A stretch of 64,000 nucleotides of DNA from Anadara kagoshimensis (GCA_021292105.1 CM037861.1:51486920-51550919), one strand, 5' to 3'; positions 22,956-34,010 are shown, counted from the first letter of the stretch. Notes: a model not told the origin generated them from the letters alone. A program made the numbers and translations.

Positions 22956-25246
22956 CATAAACAATCTACGTTTATGTACATATAGTGGTCTAAAATAAAT
23001 ATTCAAGGTCAAGTGAAGAGGTCAATGTTGTTAACTCTTGGTACTAAGATTCTTGTTGTTATGTGATAATTTAATATACGCAATAAAAAGACAATGGTGG
23101 TGATGATGATGATTTTAAAATATTTAAAATACTAACCAACTGATTAATCTGTGTAACAAGCCGCGTTGGGGAGTGTACATAATATTGCGTCTGTACTATT
23201 TTAGAACAACACGCGGTAAGATATATAGAAGCCGGCTTGCAGGCATGCATATAGTGAAATATATCGGAGGTTAGTTATCAAGATTGGTTTCTTTTTATTT
23301 TGTTTACACTATCCAATTACATATCTTATTTTATTACATGTATTATTTCATTTTTTTATCTGATTAACTGTAGTCGTCTTGAGACAGAGGTCCGATCTGT
23401 TTCATCATCAGTAAGCTATAATCAGATAATATCTCATTTTTATTTTGTTAATTATTTCTTGATAACGCTTTAACCTACAATTAAGACTTTTGTTAATTTT
23501 TTAAACTTGACCAAGTAACATTATTTTCTTTTCGATACATAGGTTGAGATAAATTCGGGATTGGTATTAACATACCTGACAACCTATGAAGGCTCCCCCC
23601 ACTTGACAGTGCTGCTCGGGGGGGGAGAGAGAGAATTTGCGTACCGACATTTTTCTGTGTAAAATCCGACTAAAACGCAATTCATACCCCAGTATTCAAT
23701 TGTTTAGTCTTCATCAAGGTTCAATAATCTGAACAGAGACCCATTACATAATGTTTATCAAGAGTTTTAAATAATATTTACAAAATGTTCATACGATTGA
23801 AAAACTATATCTACTGACTGCATGTTTACTAAAACTATGTTTTTAATTTATTTCACTCTGTATATTGTTAAAAGTGCATAAATACTTTATAATAAGCTTC
23901 TCATAGTTGAGCAGGACATTTTTAAATAAGTGAATAATTTAAAAAATAAATAAAAAAAATGTTTGAAAAGAAACTAAAGATAAATAAAATTATGTTGTTT
24001 AATGTCATAATGATGCATGAATGAATTAAAACATATTCTAGAATAATGCCAGTCTTTAAATAAACCGAAAAATCACAGATAAATATAGATAACTTTTCTT
24101 TATTTGAGTTATCTCCCTTATGTAAACAGAGATGCACCCACTCCCTAACACTTTCCAGCAATGATTTTCACTATTTAACATCTTGCAATCAGATAATGTT
24201 TTTATCTATGGATTATTTCATAAAAAGGAACATTCTAAATGAGTCTGTTATATTATTAAAATTCTATTTTAAAAAAATCGACGTGCAATGTAAAATTAAT
24301 GTTACTTTATTAAAATACCTATCGGTATGTATACCCGATAATATCCAGTACCCGTGCTGTTTATTTAACCATTACTGATCAACCACAGGTGGATAGATTA
24401 ATTAGTGTCTATATACCAACATTCCATTCATCGCCCGTCGATCTTGGAAGTTGGAGTAAGGATGGCTTTACGGAAGTTTGTCAATATAATTCTTCAAAAT
24501 CAGGAGATTTTAACCTCCTGTGCGAGAGAAGCAGTGATAGCGGGAGATTCCAAAATTTTTGTCTTTTGTCCGGCTCATCGTTATGAACTTATCGTTCGGT
24601 AAATCAAGGGACTTAACTCGTACTTTATAGGTAAGATCGTGGATAGATATTCACTAGAGCTATTCACAAGATAACGATAATTTTCTTTTTTCCTAAACAT
24701 TATATGTTCATGTAAAACTTTTATTTTAACTTATATTAAAATATTTCCGATTTTATTTGATTATTTTTTTAACTGTTAATTTTTTTAAATTAATTTTAAA
24801 TTAAATATTGTTTCATAATTATCAAAAGTTCAACCATAACTGATAAAAATTTACCAACTTGAGTCATACATGCATATGTGTAAGATTAATAAAAAAAAAT
24901 AGCTTTCACTTTATGAACAGTTCTGTATTAAACACACACGCGCGCGTGATATATACCTATATTTATATCGTATGAATGGTATTTTTCTCCGCTTTCAAGA
25001 TAAATTGAATTAATCAGATAATATATATTCATTCCAATAAGTTAGTTTTTATTCTGTATGTTTCGCGTACATTTTGCGGCAAGGATTACTCAGCTGTCAA
25101 TCGTTGGTTTTGCCGTTCAGTTAAATTGATGAATGAATTCCTTCATATTGAATCCGGGACTTGATTCAACTTGGACCTAGAAAAATATCCTGATAGCTTA
25201 TTTGTCGACCCGATAGAAGTGATTGCTCACCATTCCGACTGGAATC

Positions 25247-25287
25247 AATCAATCAATCAACCGTTCAATCAACCGATCAATCAACCG

Positions 25288-25343
<56 letters not shown>

Positions 25344-25345
25344 CC
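25247..25345. repeat. (AATC)n microsatellite
   Basis: About 23 units of AATC with early CGTT/CGAT variants, inside the 4.1-kb element. It yields Gln-Ser-Ile-Asn repeat frames that are artefacts. An (AATA)n tract follows at about 25421-25453. Confidence 0.9.
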
Positions 25346-25420
25346 CCCAACAGACACTTGCACACAAGACACGTGAAGGCAAAACTTCATTCACATGGTT
25401 TATTGATCATCAAACATTCA

Positions 25421-25451
<31 letters not shown>

Positions 25452-25888
25452 ATCGTATGACATGGGCTTATTAGTTCCTCATTCATTATACATATTTCAT
25501 TATCTAAAATTTTCTTAAAATATGTGCACACAGTTACCAGTCACCGCAAAATGTTACTACCATATAGAGTTGCAAAAATTTATTCATTATTCAGTACTTC
25601 TCAACGCATCTCTTAATACTTCAACTAGTTTGTCCTTTTCCCTCGCTCTTGTTTTTATTCCCAATTGCGATAGTTTTTCTTTTATTGCACATTCATTCAA
25701 GTTTTCTATTTCCTTATTTATAGGTTTATTATTTTCCAAATAATTGGTCTGTTTGATTTCTCTTAGAATTCTTTGTTTTTTACTTACTCCTTTTTTCTTT
25801 TTTACATGCAGTTATCATATTAGCTTAATAGTCTGCTGGTAGAACAAATAAATGTGGGGGAAGTCAGAGAAATTAAATTATTAATATT

Positions 25889-25920
<32 letters not shown>

Positions 25921-26439
25921 TTTTTTTATTTTTTATTTTTTTACTTTTATGTGATAATGAGATGTTTAAAACTATGAGAGAGAGAGAGAGACTGCATCTG
26001 TGATATTATGTATTATGACTGACACAAATTTTAATCTGTAGTACACAATAATGAAGCTGTTTTTCAGATAGAGTACTAGACAGCTACATTAATGGGTAGA
26101 GTTAATTAGCGATATCCGGTTTATAGGTGATTAATTGACATAGATAAGATGCACAAAATCTATCCTCTTTGAGACAGGATCGGTAGCGGGATACACTTCG
26201 AATATGCAAAGGGATTAGTATGAAGGTGATTTTCCATTAATGGGGAATGTCCCGCATCTGAATATACAAGCGAGGCATTAGTTAAATTCAGAAATATCAC
26301 CTGGTTAACGATAAATCCGTAACTGGTCCTTTTCTAACAAAAATTACTAAAAAAAAACCAATGACAGTCCGCGTGGGAAAAAGGAAAAGAAAAGTCTCGC
26401 AGTCACCAGAGATGCAGACAAAAAGACCTTTCGAAACAT

Positions 26440-26471
<32 letters not shown>

Positions 26472-26524
26472 TAGTTGACATTAAACTGAGGTATGAAACA
26501 AATATATACCGCTTTAATAATTTT

Positions 26525-27070
26525 CAAAAGAATGTGGAAGTAATTTGCCATTGTCGGAAAATTATTTAAAAAATCTTAATTTGAGAAAAATGTAAAATAT
26601 ATGAAACGATGTGAAAGTGATACATTTTCTATATTAAAAAATGTATTTGAAGATTAAAACAAGCATCCCTGTGCAAATTTTCACATATTTACCATGTAAA
26701 TCTATGCGAAAAATATCGTTATCTGTAAAATCATACAAATTTTTAAAGTAATTTTGAAGTAATTTGCCATTACCGTACATTTTCAAAAAACATGTCTTAA
26801 GATGCAGAAAAAATTGTAGAATGTGGAACGATTTGAAAGTGTTAGACTTTTCCTTAAATTTTTAGAGTTTTTGTCACTCAAAGTAAGCCTATTTATGTAA
26901 ATTATCACCTTTTTACTATATCACTCTATATAAGACCATACGAATGTATGGGTTATTTTCAAAGTAATTTTGAAGTAATTTTCCATTATCATAAAATTAT
27001 GAAAAAAATATAGTAAGATGCAGAAAAAAATGTAGAATATGAAATAATTTGAAAGTTTTAAGAAATATCC
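26525..27070. repeat. ~220-bp imperfect tandem repeat inside transposon
   Basis: GAAGTAATTTGCCATT-type blocks followed by AAAATTGTAGAATGTG and GAAAGTG recur at about 26530, 26755 and 26970. Confidence 0.65.
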
Positions 27071-28390
27071 ACATTAAAGTTAAAATAAGTAAATTATTAA
27101 ACCAGGTGCATGTTTTCCCTATATAAACCATTATACATCACCTGTATATATACGGTGACGGGTTAAGATGACTGCTATAGTTGGTCAAAAATAGTGCCTA
27201 TTTTTATATTAAAGTTAAAAAAGCCCCAATTGTTTATTTATTTAATTTCTCGTGTTATACACCATTGGAATCGTCAAAATGTCTTCTTTTTAGCTATAAC
27301 AGGAACTTTTTCGAAAATGAAAGTAAAATTATTGATATGACTGTTTTAAGCAACCACATCAACATATTTCCTTCTTTATCTATATTGTAAAGTTCTTAAA
27401 TTTCAAACTAAAAAAGCCCCAAAAATTTCTTAAAATATTTCAGATTAAAAAATACCATAAAATTCCTCTCATTTTCTACTTTTTAATGATAACAGGAATA
27501 ATTTGATATCTTTGATCTTTCAATATTTTATTTAAGAAATAAGTTTCAATCCTTCATAATTCTTTGTTAGCTTCAGGTCGAAAGTAACCGGAAAAATTAG
27601 CGCATGCGCAACTACTGATCAAACGCAAAGTCGATAATGATCGGGAGGGTTGGCAGGTATGTATTAAGTTTCTTTAAAATATAGATACATATCATATCGA
27701 GGTTCCTTTTCCCGCCTTATCGTGACTGGTCTTTATATGTGTGATAGACCAAAACGTTAATTTTAAGTCAGTGACGATCCTAACCAAATAAACTTTAAAA
27801 AAAATCTAACAGATAATTCATATGAAGTTGTGAATAATACTTGTAATAAAAAGAAAATTATTATAAATATTATCAAAATAACAATCCCTTCACTACTTAC
27901 CTGCTTACAAAAGATCAACGTATTATTACTATACAACTCGTGAACAGTTTGCACAACTCCTTATCATTTTACACCACTCGAGTCGTGATTCACTGGACAT
28001 TTAAAATAGGACATGATGATTGAAAAATAACGAAAAAAAACTTCAAAATTATACATGTAATGTTATGTAATGTTTACGTTGGAAATCAAACTTTACTTAT
28101 TTTGTGATTGTTAAAATAGTGGGTTACATACTTTCCATGTATCCAACCGGATGCAAGTCTTTTTTTTTTTTTGGATGTGCGATTCCTACTAACATCTCAA
28201 CATATTTTAACATAATATCTTGATATTAAAAAATTAAGCAGTTATAAATGAATTACTACAAAAACCACGAGTATTATTTGAATATTTACTAGATCGTCTT
28301 ATCATTGTAACGTTGAATTAGAAATTTAGTTTTGTGTGCTGAAAGTGCATACGGGTATAAGGTTAATGTGTTACGTTTAGATACTAGTAA

Positions 28391-28517
28391 ATGTGTAGTC
28401 AGTGCGCTGTACACAGGTACATGGAAATACCCGTTGCTAATATTAGAGAATCAGCCGCTCCTTTTGTTCTTCATAATACACAGAATAAATCTGTATTTGA
28501 TATGGATTATTTCAAAG
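28391..28517 (+). promoter_or_regulatory. First-exon/promoter block of locus 2, copy B
   Basis: This block is almost identical to copy A and ends at the exon 1B donor. It holds GGAAATACCC at 28423-28432, one base from the Rel/Dorsal pattern GGGWWWWCCM. An in-frame ATG at 28391 would extend the protein by 37 residues. That frame is open in A and B but closed by a stop in copy C and in locus 3, so it is probably 5' UTR. Confidence 0.5.
28502..28517 (+). CDS. Locus 2 candidate exon 1B
   Basis: It encodes Met-Asp-Tyr-Phe-Lys plus one base with donor GTTTGT after AAAG. Joined to 30750 it gives a textbook signal peptide. The ATG has G at -3 and +4. The alternative start is exon 1C at 29693. Confidence 0.5.
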
Positions 28518-28591
28518 GTTTGTGTTACTTATTATTTATTTATTTTATTTATTTTTATTTATTATTTATTTATAAATGTTTGTTGCTACTT

Positions 28592-28627
<36 letters not shown>

Positions 28628-31600
28628 TTTGAAAACTACCACGCGTTGAATAGAAATTGAGTAAGAATTGATCATGAGTAAAGAATAAAATTCGAACTTT
28701 AAACATATTTCTTCTTAGCATGTGAAACGAGATAAAAATATATGATAAAACCATGTTTATAACATCATCTAGAAAGTGTTTAGTAAAAATAAAATAAGCT
28801 ACAATTATTATCCCACAAAAATGCTGATATTGGTCATTTATGTTAATATCGACATGTGTAATAAGACACTGACAAAACTACTATAAGTTACTACTTAATG
28901 TGTACTATTCGTAATACTCTCAATGAATAACTATTGTTCCTGGATGATGCGGGACATTTATTGGTATACTTTATCAACTTTAAGACTTATCACACATTTT
29001 AAGCGATTTTGTAACCTTGGGTAACTGTCATACTGAGTAGATTTTAGATTTATAGGATTAAACTTCTACATTATAATGACTAACACTTATGTGCTAGTTA
29101 ATATCTAGTTTGAGACTTAAAGTGCGCGAGTTTAATTACGTTATTGAAGTATACAAAGAAGGGATATAGCCTGTTGTATGTGGGAATACCCTCTACTTAT
29201 TATAGAGCACCCGCCGGTACCCGTTTCACGGCTGCAAAGTAAGAGAGACAACTCCTATGTATTCCTACCAAACCATCTTTTAATTTTATATATTTCTATG
29301 TTATATTCTATTTCCCATCTTTATTACATTTACATTGAATCTATGGTTATACTTACATTTGTATAATGGTTTAATGATTCCGGCATCAACTTAAATATGT
29401 TATGGGTGAATTTGTTATCATATTGAGGCGACAATTTTAATTAGAAGTTACAAGGAGTTTTCTAGAATGAAAATCAGAAATTGCCACTACATTTGAATGT
29501 ACTAGATCACCTTATTATAAATTCGAATCAGAAATTTAGTTTTATGTTAAAAATAAGTAAATAGACATGATGTACCTTTAAACTATTGGTTAGGGTGTGT
29601 GTTGTATGTGGGAATACCCTTTGCTATAATTAGAGCACCTCGCGGCCACACCTTTAGTTCTTGATGGCACACAGGGTAAAACTGTATACGATATGGATCA
29701 TCTAAAAGGTTTGTGAGATATAACATTTAAGGCACAAAAGTCATTACTATTTTCACACATTTTATAGAAACTGAGTTAGAATGGATATGTTAAATGTTAA
29801 AATTTGAATGTTTAACATTTTTTCTCACAATCGACCGAATCAAAGAAAGAAAAAGAAAAATATCACGTAAGAATGTTTGTATATCAAGAAACTTTTTACA
29901 ACACAAGATAAGTTACAAAAATCCAACAAAAATCGTTTCAAGCAATTGACCTCTTTTGTAAATATCTCGATTTCAAAAGACACGTGTATTTATTGAGAAA
30001 CTCCTAATGTTTAGTACTATACCTGTACTGTTTTCTTCTGAATGATGAAGGAAATATTTGTATATTGGAAAATTTTATCAACTTATAGACGTCATGGATG
30101 ACTGGTTTTATGCTCTTTTCTTGAAGTGACAGTTTTCAAGTGATGAGTAGATTTCCAGATTGAAAATCCGAAATTACAACGACTAACATTTTAATGTTTA
30201 ATAATGTGTGCTTCGTAACCTCATTTATTAATGCCTAGTTTTGTGCTTGAAGTGCATACGGGAAAAGTTTTACTGAATAAAGATGCTTAATAAGGGGATA
30301 TCCGATTACCCACGGGGCACGACAATTTCGAAAGGTGTGCATTGTAAGGGAGACAACTCCTATGGATTTGCGTGGCTACACCTGAACGATGTTTGTATAT
30401 TTTATTGGTGATTCAGTTTGGTTATTATTCGGTCATATTATTTTACAATAGTTTTCTAGAATGAAAATAGAAAATATTTGAATGTACTTGATAGTTTTAT
30501 GCTAAAAGTACATACGGTCACGAGTTTCATGAATTACGCTTACGATATCAGTAGAGGCACCAGACACATAAATATAGAATCACTGATGAGTGGTAATAAC
30601 CTAATCTCCGACTTTGGACCGGCGTTATTGTAAATGTCCAGTGGTATAGTTCACATATAAAATCATACACAAAAAATCGAAATTGAGAAACTTCAAACGC
30701 TATTGTGAAACCATAATTGTTATATTAATTTTATTCACTTATATTTTAGGTTGCTTGTTGTTTCTTTTGTTGGTCGTTGTTGTGGGTGCAGAACCTGAAG
30801 AGGAAACATGTGGCACAGGACCAGCCTGTAAAGTAAACTGGTTTTGTGATCGAACTCGGATTGATCGCCTAAGCTGTCAACAGTGTACCCATTTTATGCG
30901 GTATTGTTTTACGGACAAGATACCGTCCAGATGTCAAGACATGTGTAAAAGTATGTTATTTTTAATAACAATTGAAGCATTTATATAAGTGTGGTGTTCA
31001 GTGGCAGATTCAACGGGGGGGGGGGGGGGCGTAGGGGCGCTAATGTCGCTAATAATACATATTGTTCATTTTGATTTTTCGATACCAGCCCCGAAATACA
31101 TATTGCTTATAACAAACTGTGGTGGAAACGTCAAAGCGGATCAGATTGCACCAGAATGCAGAATTTTTGCGCCATTTTTTCAAAATCCCCCCCGGAACCC
31201 TAGAGGGTTCGAGCCTTCGGCTCTCACGTTATAAGCCCCCTCCCTTTCTAAAATTCTAGATCCGCCTCTGGTATTTGTTTTGGTTTGTATACAATACATG
31301 AAATCAGATTTCCCACTTTTCGTTTCGATTTCATTAGTTAGAGTGCATTAAAATGAATTTAGGTACGCTTTCTGATTGAAAACGTTTTGCTGGGCGCGAT
31401 TGTTGCATTGGTTGACCTTTGTCTTTATACTAGTCGCATGTATTTACACAGTAGCCCACCTTCGTGTTTTCATCTCGTGTTATGCGTACAGACCTGTCGA
31501 AAGTTTAACAATGGACTAAAGAAAAGAACTCCAAGCTTGGTTGCTTGGCTATTGAGTGGATAAGAGGGATCGAAAAGAGTCCGAAAGATAGATTATGTAC

Positions 31601-32445
31601 ATCTACTGAAAAGTTGTCGAGGTATAGATAAAGAGGGGCCAAAATTAGCCGCTAATTCGACGGTCTGTTATATATATATATATTGGACATGGTCCTGATC
31701 AATTCAATATAGAGCTTGTCAGAAGTTTTAACAAAACGTAGTCTTTGGGTTTGTTTTTGTTTGCCTAATTCTCATGTTCCAAACACTGTTAGTTGATAGG
31801 AGGTGCCTCTATTCCACAAATATAACCACATTACCTTGACAATAATGTAACATAGTATAACAATGAGTTTTTGTGTTTTGCAGAGAATCATGAAGAGAAA
31901 GTTGCCTTACGTGTCCGTAAAGAAGAAGAACTAAAGTGCGAAGCAAATTTAAACAGCCTGACCAAAAATTTGACAAACACTGAAAACCAAATGTATGAGA
32001 CAGACGTAGCAAAATTGAGAGATGAAAAGTGTACGCCAAATAGTAAGTGATAAGTAGGCGCACTACATTGACCTTTCTGCTTGACCTTTCGTTAATAATA
32101 ATAACAGTATAGGCCTGTCGAAAGTTTAACACTGAACTAAAGGAATTTAAAGAAGTCAACTCTGCTACTGACGGTGGCCCAGATATGGATAGATAGTGAC
32201 CGAGAAACTCAGTGATAAAATATAGACAACAGTTACCGGAAAAGGTGTCAAGGTATACTAAGGTAACAAGAGGCTGGGATGAGCTGCCGATTTTGCACCA
32301 ATTCGTTAGCCAAGTGTTAAACTTTCAACAGGTCTTTATTGTAGTTAATGTATTTAGAATATGTGTAAAGCTTTTTTTATTTCATAATTTTGTTTGATCA
32401 TAGCTTCTTAATTGAAAATACAAAATTACTGTTAGGTATAGAGAC

Positions 32446-32484
<39 letters not shown>

Positions 32485-34010
32485 CGATCTGAATGTTTTT
32501 ATCAATTCTATGTTAACACTATAGTTTTTCGAGTAAAACAATATACTTTTGTCCAAATAAAATTAAAAATAATAATAATTGGAGTGATCATTTATGCAAT
32601 GTTTATTATTTTTTCTTAGATGAGACTAAATTAAAGGACCATATACCCTACATGGTTATAGGGGTATTAATAGTTATAATAGTCATTTTATCATGTGTAT
32701 GCGGAGTCTTGATTACAAAAAATCATAAATTAAACATGGATCTCAAAGAAGCGGCATTCCAACCATTGGCGGATGGACCAAAACCTGCTGAGGTCAGAAT
32801 TCAAGATGCTCAATTAAAACCTGGTAAGTTTTTCGGCGCCTTCCCAGAATTGGCTACAAGTTATAGAATCTTGACTGAGACGTAAATACCGCTTACTCCA
32901 CTCCACACAACAAAGCATCACGCTGATCAAAGAAATACATTATAGACTTGCACCCCTCGTCAAGCCTTACTCCACTCCACACAACAAAGCACCACGCTGA
33001 TCAAAGAAATACATTATATACTTGCACCCCTCGTCAAGCCTTACTCCACTCCACACAACAAAGCACCACGCTGATCAAAGAAATACATTATATACTTGCA
33101 CCCCTCGTCAAGCCTTACTCCACTCCACACAACAAAGCACCACGCTGATCAAAGAAATACTTTATAGACTTGCACCCCTCGTCAAGCCTTACTCCACTCC
33201 ACACAACAAAGCACCACGCTGATCAAAGAAATACATTATATACTTGCACCCCTCGTCAAGCCTTACTCCACTCCACACAACAAAGCACCACGCTGATCAA
33301 AGAAATACTTTATAGACTTGCACCCCTCGTCAAGCCTTACTCCACTCCACACAACAAAGCACCACGCTGATCAAAGAAATACATTATATACTTGCACCCC
33401 TCGTCAAGCCGATAGAATTACATTTAGACATGGTTTGGTCCTTCAAAACACTTTAGGTTAACTGGTAGTGTTCGCTCCGTATGTGGGATGTCATGGGTTC
33501 GAACCCTGACCGGGGTCTGACCAAGACTTGAAAAATGTATTTACTGGTTTTTTTTCGCCAAGCGCTCGAGCATTTAGAATTGAAAACCACGGGTTCCTTT
33601 AGAAGAGACCGTAAAAACTATTACAGAACCATCCCTGTACATCGCCCTTAGCGTTATACAAAGGTCAACATTCCTACCAATTCACCTATAACTTGTGACT
33701 TCTCGATATAAGTGAAATATTCTTCCCTGGGACGTAAACTCCATTTCATCAATCACAATCAATCAATCATCAATCAATCAAATTCATATCTGCCTATCAA
33801 GTTTACAAACACCATTTGACTGTAAATGCAAGGCGCATGTATGTTATGAACACAAAGTTTATGTGTTTATGCAAATGAATGTATTGTTATGTCCTTTTAT
33901 TCACAGGAGTACAGGTGGTTCAGGATAACGAACCCCCACGGTCATGTAATGACTACGAACTGTTGCCAAGAAATGAGCCACTGGATCATGGACACGAAAA
34001 CCCAGCCTGA
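28502..34010 (+). CDS. Locus 2: BCMA/Fn14-like single-CRD type I membrane receptor
   Basis: Model: exon 1 28502-28517 (or 29693-29708), then 30750-30950, 31884-32042, 32620-32823 and 33907-34010, all introns phase 1, giving 227 residues. Residues 1-19 form a signal peptide (MDYFK, then a Leu/Val-rich core, cut near Gly-Ala). Eight Cys lie at about 26, 32, 38, 48, 51, 58, 67 and 71 with C-x5-C-x5-C-x9-C-x2-C-x6-C-x8-C-x3-C. A charged stalk (73-133) carries an NLT sequon, followed by a helix at about 136-157 and a 70-residue tail with YELL near the end. The spacing of the last Cys resembles BCMA, TACI and Fn14. The tail has no clear TRAF motif. A ligand of the TNF family is a guess. Confidence 0.75.
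28531..28630. repeat. (TTTA)n microsatellite beside exon 1B donor
   Basis: Two TTTA blocks are separated by a short duplicate of the flank (TGTTGCTACTTATTATTT). It is expanded relative to the homologous tract at 20571-20632. Confidence 0.9.
28746..29089. other. AT-rich spacer between first-exon units
   Basis: No exon or clear repeat seen. Confidence 0.4.
29090..29260 (+). promoter_or_regulatory. Degenerate promoter unit D of locus 2
   Basis: It shares TGTTGTATGTGGGAATACCC with unit C and has GGGAATACCC at 29182-29191, a full match to GGGWWWWCCM. The ATG/AAAG donor segment is not recognisable, so it may be a relic. It ends with AGAGAGACAACTCCTATG, also found in unit E near 30345. Confidence 0.45.
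29480..29708 (+). promoter_or_regulatory. Promoter/first-exon unit C of locus 2
   Basis: Homologous to copies A and B in order: TTTGAATGTACTAGATC, AGAAATTTAGTTTT, then GGGAATACCC at 29610-29619, then the ATG at 29693. It is the nearest complete unit to the ectodomain exon (about 1 kb). Homology continues past the donor to about 29860. Confidence 0.5.
29693..29708 (+). CDS. Locus 2 candidate exon 1C
   Basis: It encodes Met-Asp-His-Leu-Lys plus one base and donor GTTTGT. Its phase and position match exons 1A and 1B. The in-frame upstream sequence has a TAA at 29627-29629 and no other ATG, which fixes this ATG as the start if the exon is used. It is closest to exon 2 and so the simplest choice. 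Confidence 0.5.
30225..30570 (+). promoter_or_regulatory. Two decayed promoter-unit remnants (E, F) upstream of locus 2 exon 2
   Basis: Fragments such as TTTTGTGCTTGAAGTGCATACGG (30239-30261) and TTTTATGCTAAAAGTACATACGG (30496-30518) match the block TTTTGTGTGCTGAAAGTGCATACGG of copies A and B. A GGGATATCC near 30295 is a weaker kappaB-like site. No first-exon ATG/donor is recognised in them. Confidence 0.4.
30750..30950 (+). CDS. Locus 2 exon 2: signal peptide core and eight-cysteine domain
   Basis: The acceptor is ATATTTTAG and the donor GTATGT, with phase 1 at both ends (201 nt). It starts with a Leu/Val-rich hydrophobic run, so an upstream exon must supply the start Met and a basic residue. 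The eight Cys and the WFCD motif match the exon at 40600 closely. Confidence 0.82.
30999..31270. mobile_element. ~270-bp MITE with CAGTGGC / CCTCTG ends
   Basis: It starts CAGTGGCAGATTCAACG, contains TTGCACCAGAATGCAG and GGTTCGAGCCTTCGGCTC, and ends ATCCGCCTCTG. A second copy is at 36731-37008. Such ends occur in hAT-like MITEs, but no 8-bp duplication is visible, so the class is tentative. It sits in the intron just after the ectodomain exon. Confidence 0.65.
31884..32042 (+). CDS. Locus 2 exon 3: extracellular stalk
   Basis: The acceptor is TTTTGCAG and the donor a full GTAAGT, phase 1 at both ends. It encodes a Lys/Glu-rich, probably helical stalk with NHEEK, KEEELKCE, NLT (glycosylation sequon) and a Cys near the end. 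The exon at 41809 is the paralogue (IHQEN, KDEEIKCE, NLT). Confidence 0.8.
32106..32338. mobile_element. ~230-bp MITE with CCTGTCGAAAGTTTAACAC ends
   Basis: Left end CCTGTCGAAAGTTTAACAC and right end GTGTTAAACTTTCAACAGG are inverted. It lies in the intron between stalk and membrane exons. A larger relative spans 61088-61606, and a left end alone appears near 31492. Confidence 0.7.
32450..32482. repeat. (GT)n microsatellite
   Basis: A pure GT tract of about 16 units in a locus 2 intron. Confidence 0.95.
32620..32823 (+). CDS. Locus 2 exon 4: transmembrane helix and proximal tail
   Basis: The acceptor is TTTTCTTAG and the donor GTAAGT, phase 1 at both ends (204 nt). It encodes a 22-residue helix (YMVIGVLIVIIVILSC and following) and a basic then mixed tail. 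Reading through the donor meets a stop at 32882-32884, just before the 74-bp minisatellite. Confidence 0.82.
32892..33412. repeat. 74-bp minisatellite, seven copies
   Basis: Seven near-perfect units contain CTTACTCCACTCCACACAAC and GCACCACGCTGATCAAAG. Variants in units alternate (CATTATATAC versus CTTTATAGAC), implying a two-unit higher-order step. It begins 68 bp after the exon 4 donor. The 66-codon frames over it are artefacts. Confidence 0.92.
33452..33780 (+). mobile_element. tRNA-derived SINE
   Basis: The head has GGTTAACTGGTAGTG and GGGTTCGAACCCTGACC, then the common body; it ends in an ATCA-rich tail (AATCAATCAATCATC). It lies in the last coding intron of locus 2. Confidence 0.8.
33907..34010 (+). 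CDS. Locus 2 exon 5: tail end and stop
   Basis: The acceptor is TTATTCACAG. In phase 1 it gives GVQVVQDNEPP, then DYELLPRNEP, with TGA at 34008-34010. YELL is a tyrosine-based sorting-type motif. The start resembles the last coding exon of locus 3 at 43130 (GIQDNQP). Confidence 0.8.

Larger units (their letters stand above)
23571..27661. mobile_element. 4.1-kb non-autonomous DNA transposon, TIR CATACCTG(A/C)CAACC, TSD TATTAA
   Basis: The left end CATACCTGACAACC and the right end GGTTGGCAGGTATG are inverted. TATTAA precedes the left end (23565-23570) and follows the right end (27662-27667). Duplication copy A at about 19281-19310 shows the uninterrupted sequence (GGATTGGGTTTAGTTTT versus GGATTGGTATTAA ... 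TATTAAGTTTC), supporting a clean insertion. There is no transposase frame; the inside holds simple repeats and a three-fold ~220-bp repeat (26525-27070). The superfamily is uncertain. Confidence 0.75.
21937..28745 (+). repeat. Segmental duplication copy B, with insertions
   Basis: Homologous to 18255-20750 but interrupted by an R1 piece (22040-22195), a LINE-like insertion (about 22515-22955) and a 4.1-kb transposon (23571-27661). Outside these, the order of blocks matches copy A. It ends near the first exon at 28502-28517 that best fits locus 2. Confidence 0.75.

Noticed and set aside
24389..24602. Two overlapping 65-codon frames inside the 4.1-kb transposon
   Set aside because: Considered as a captured host exon because composition is less AT-rich, but both frames are open over the same bases, no domain is recognised and no flanking splice pair fits.
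32948..33370. Repeated 66-codon frames in the 74-bp array
   Set aside because: Identical overlapping frames are caused by the minisatellite period; they are not genes.
32892..33412. CRISPR-like array
   Set aside because: Repeats are directly adjacent without unique spacers, and the DNA is eukaryotic.
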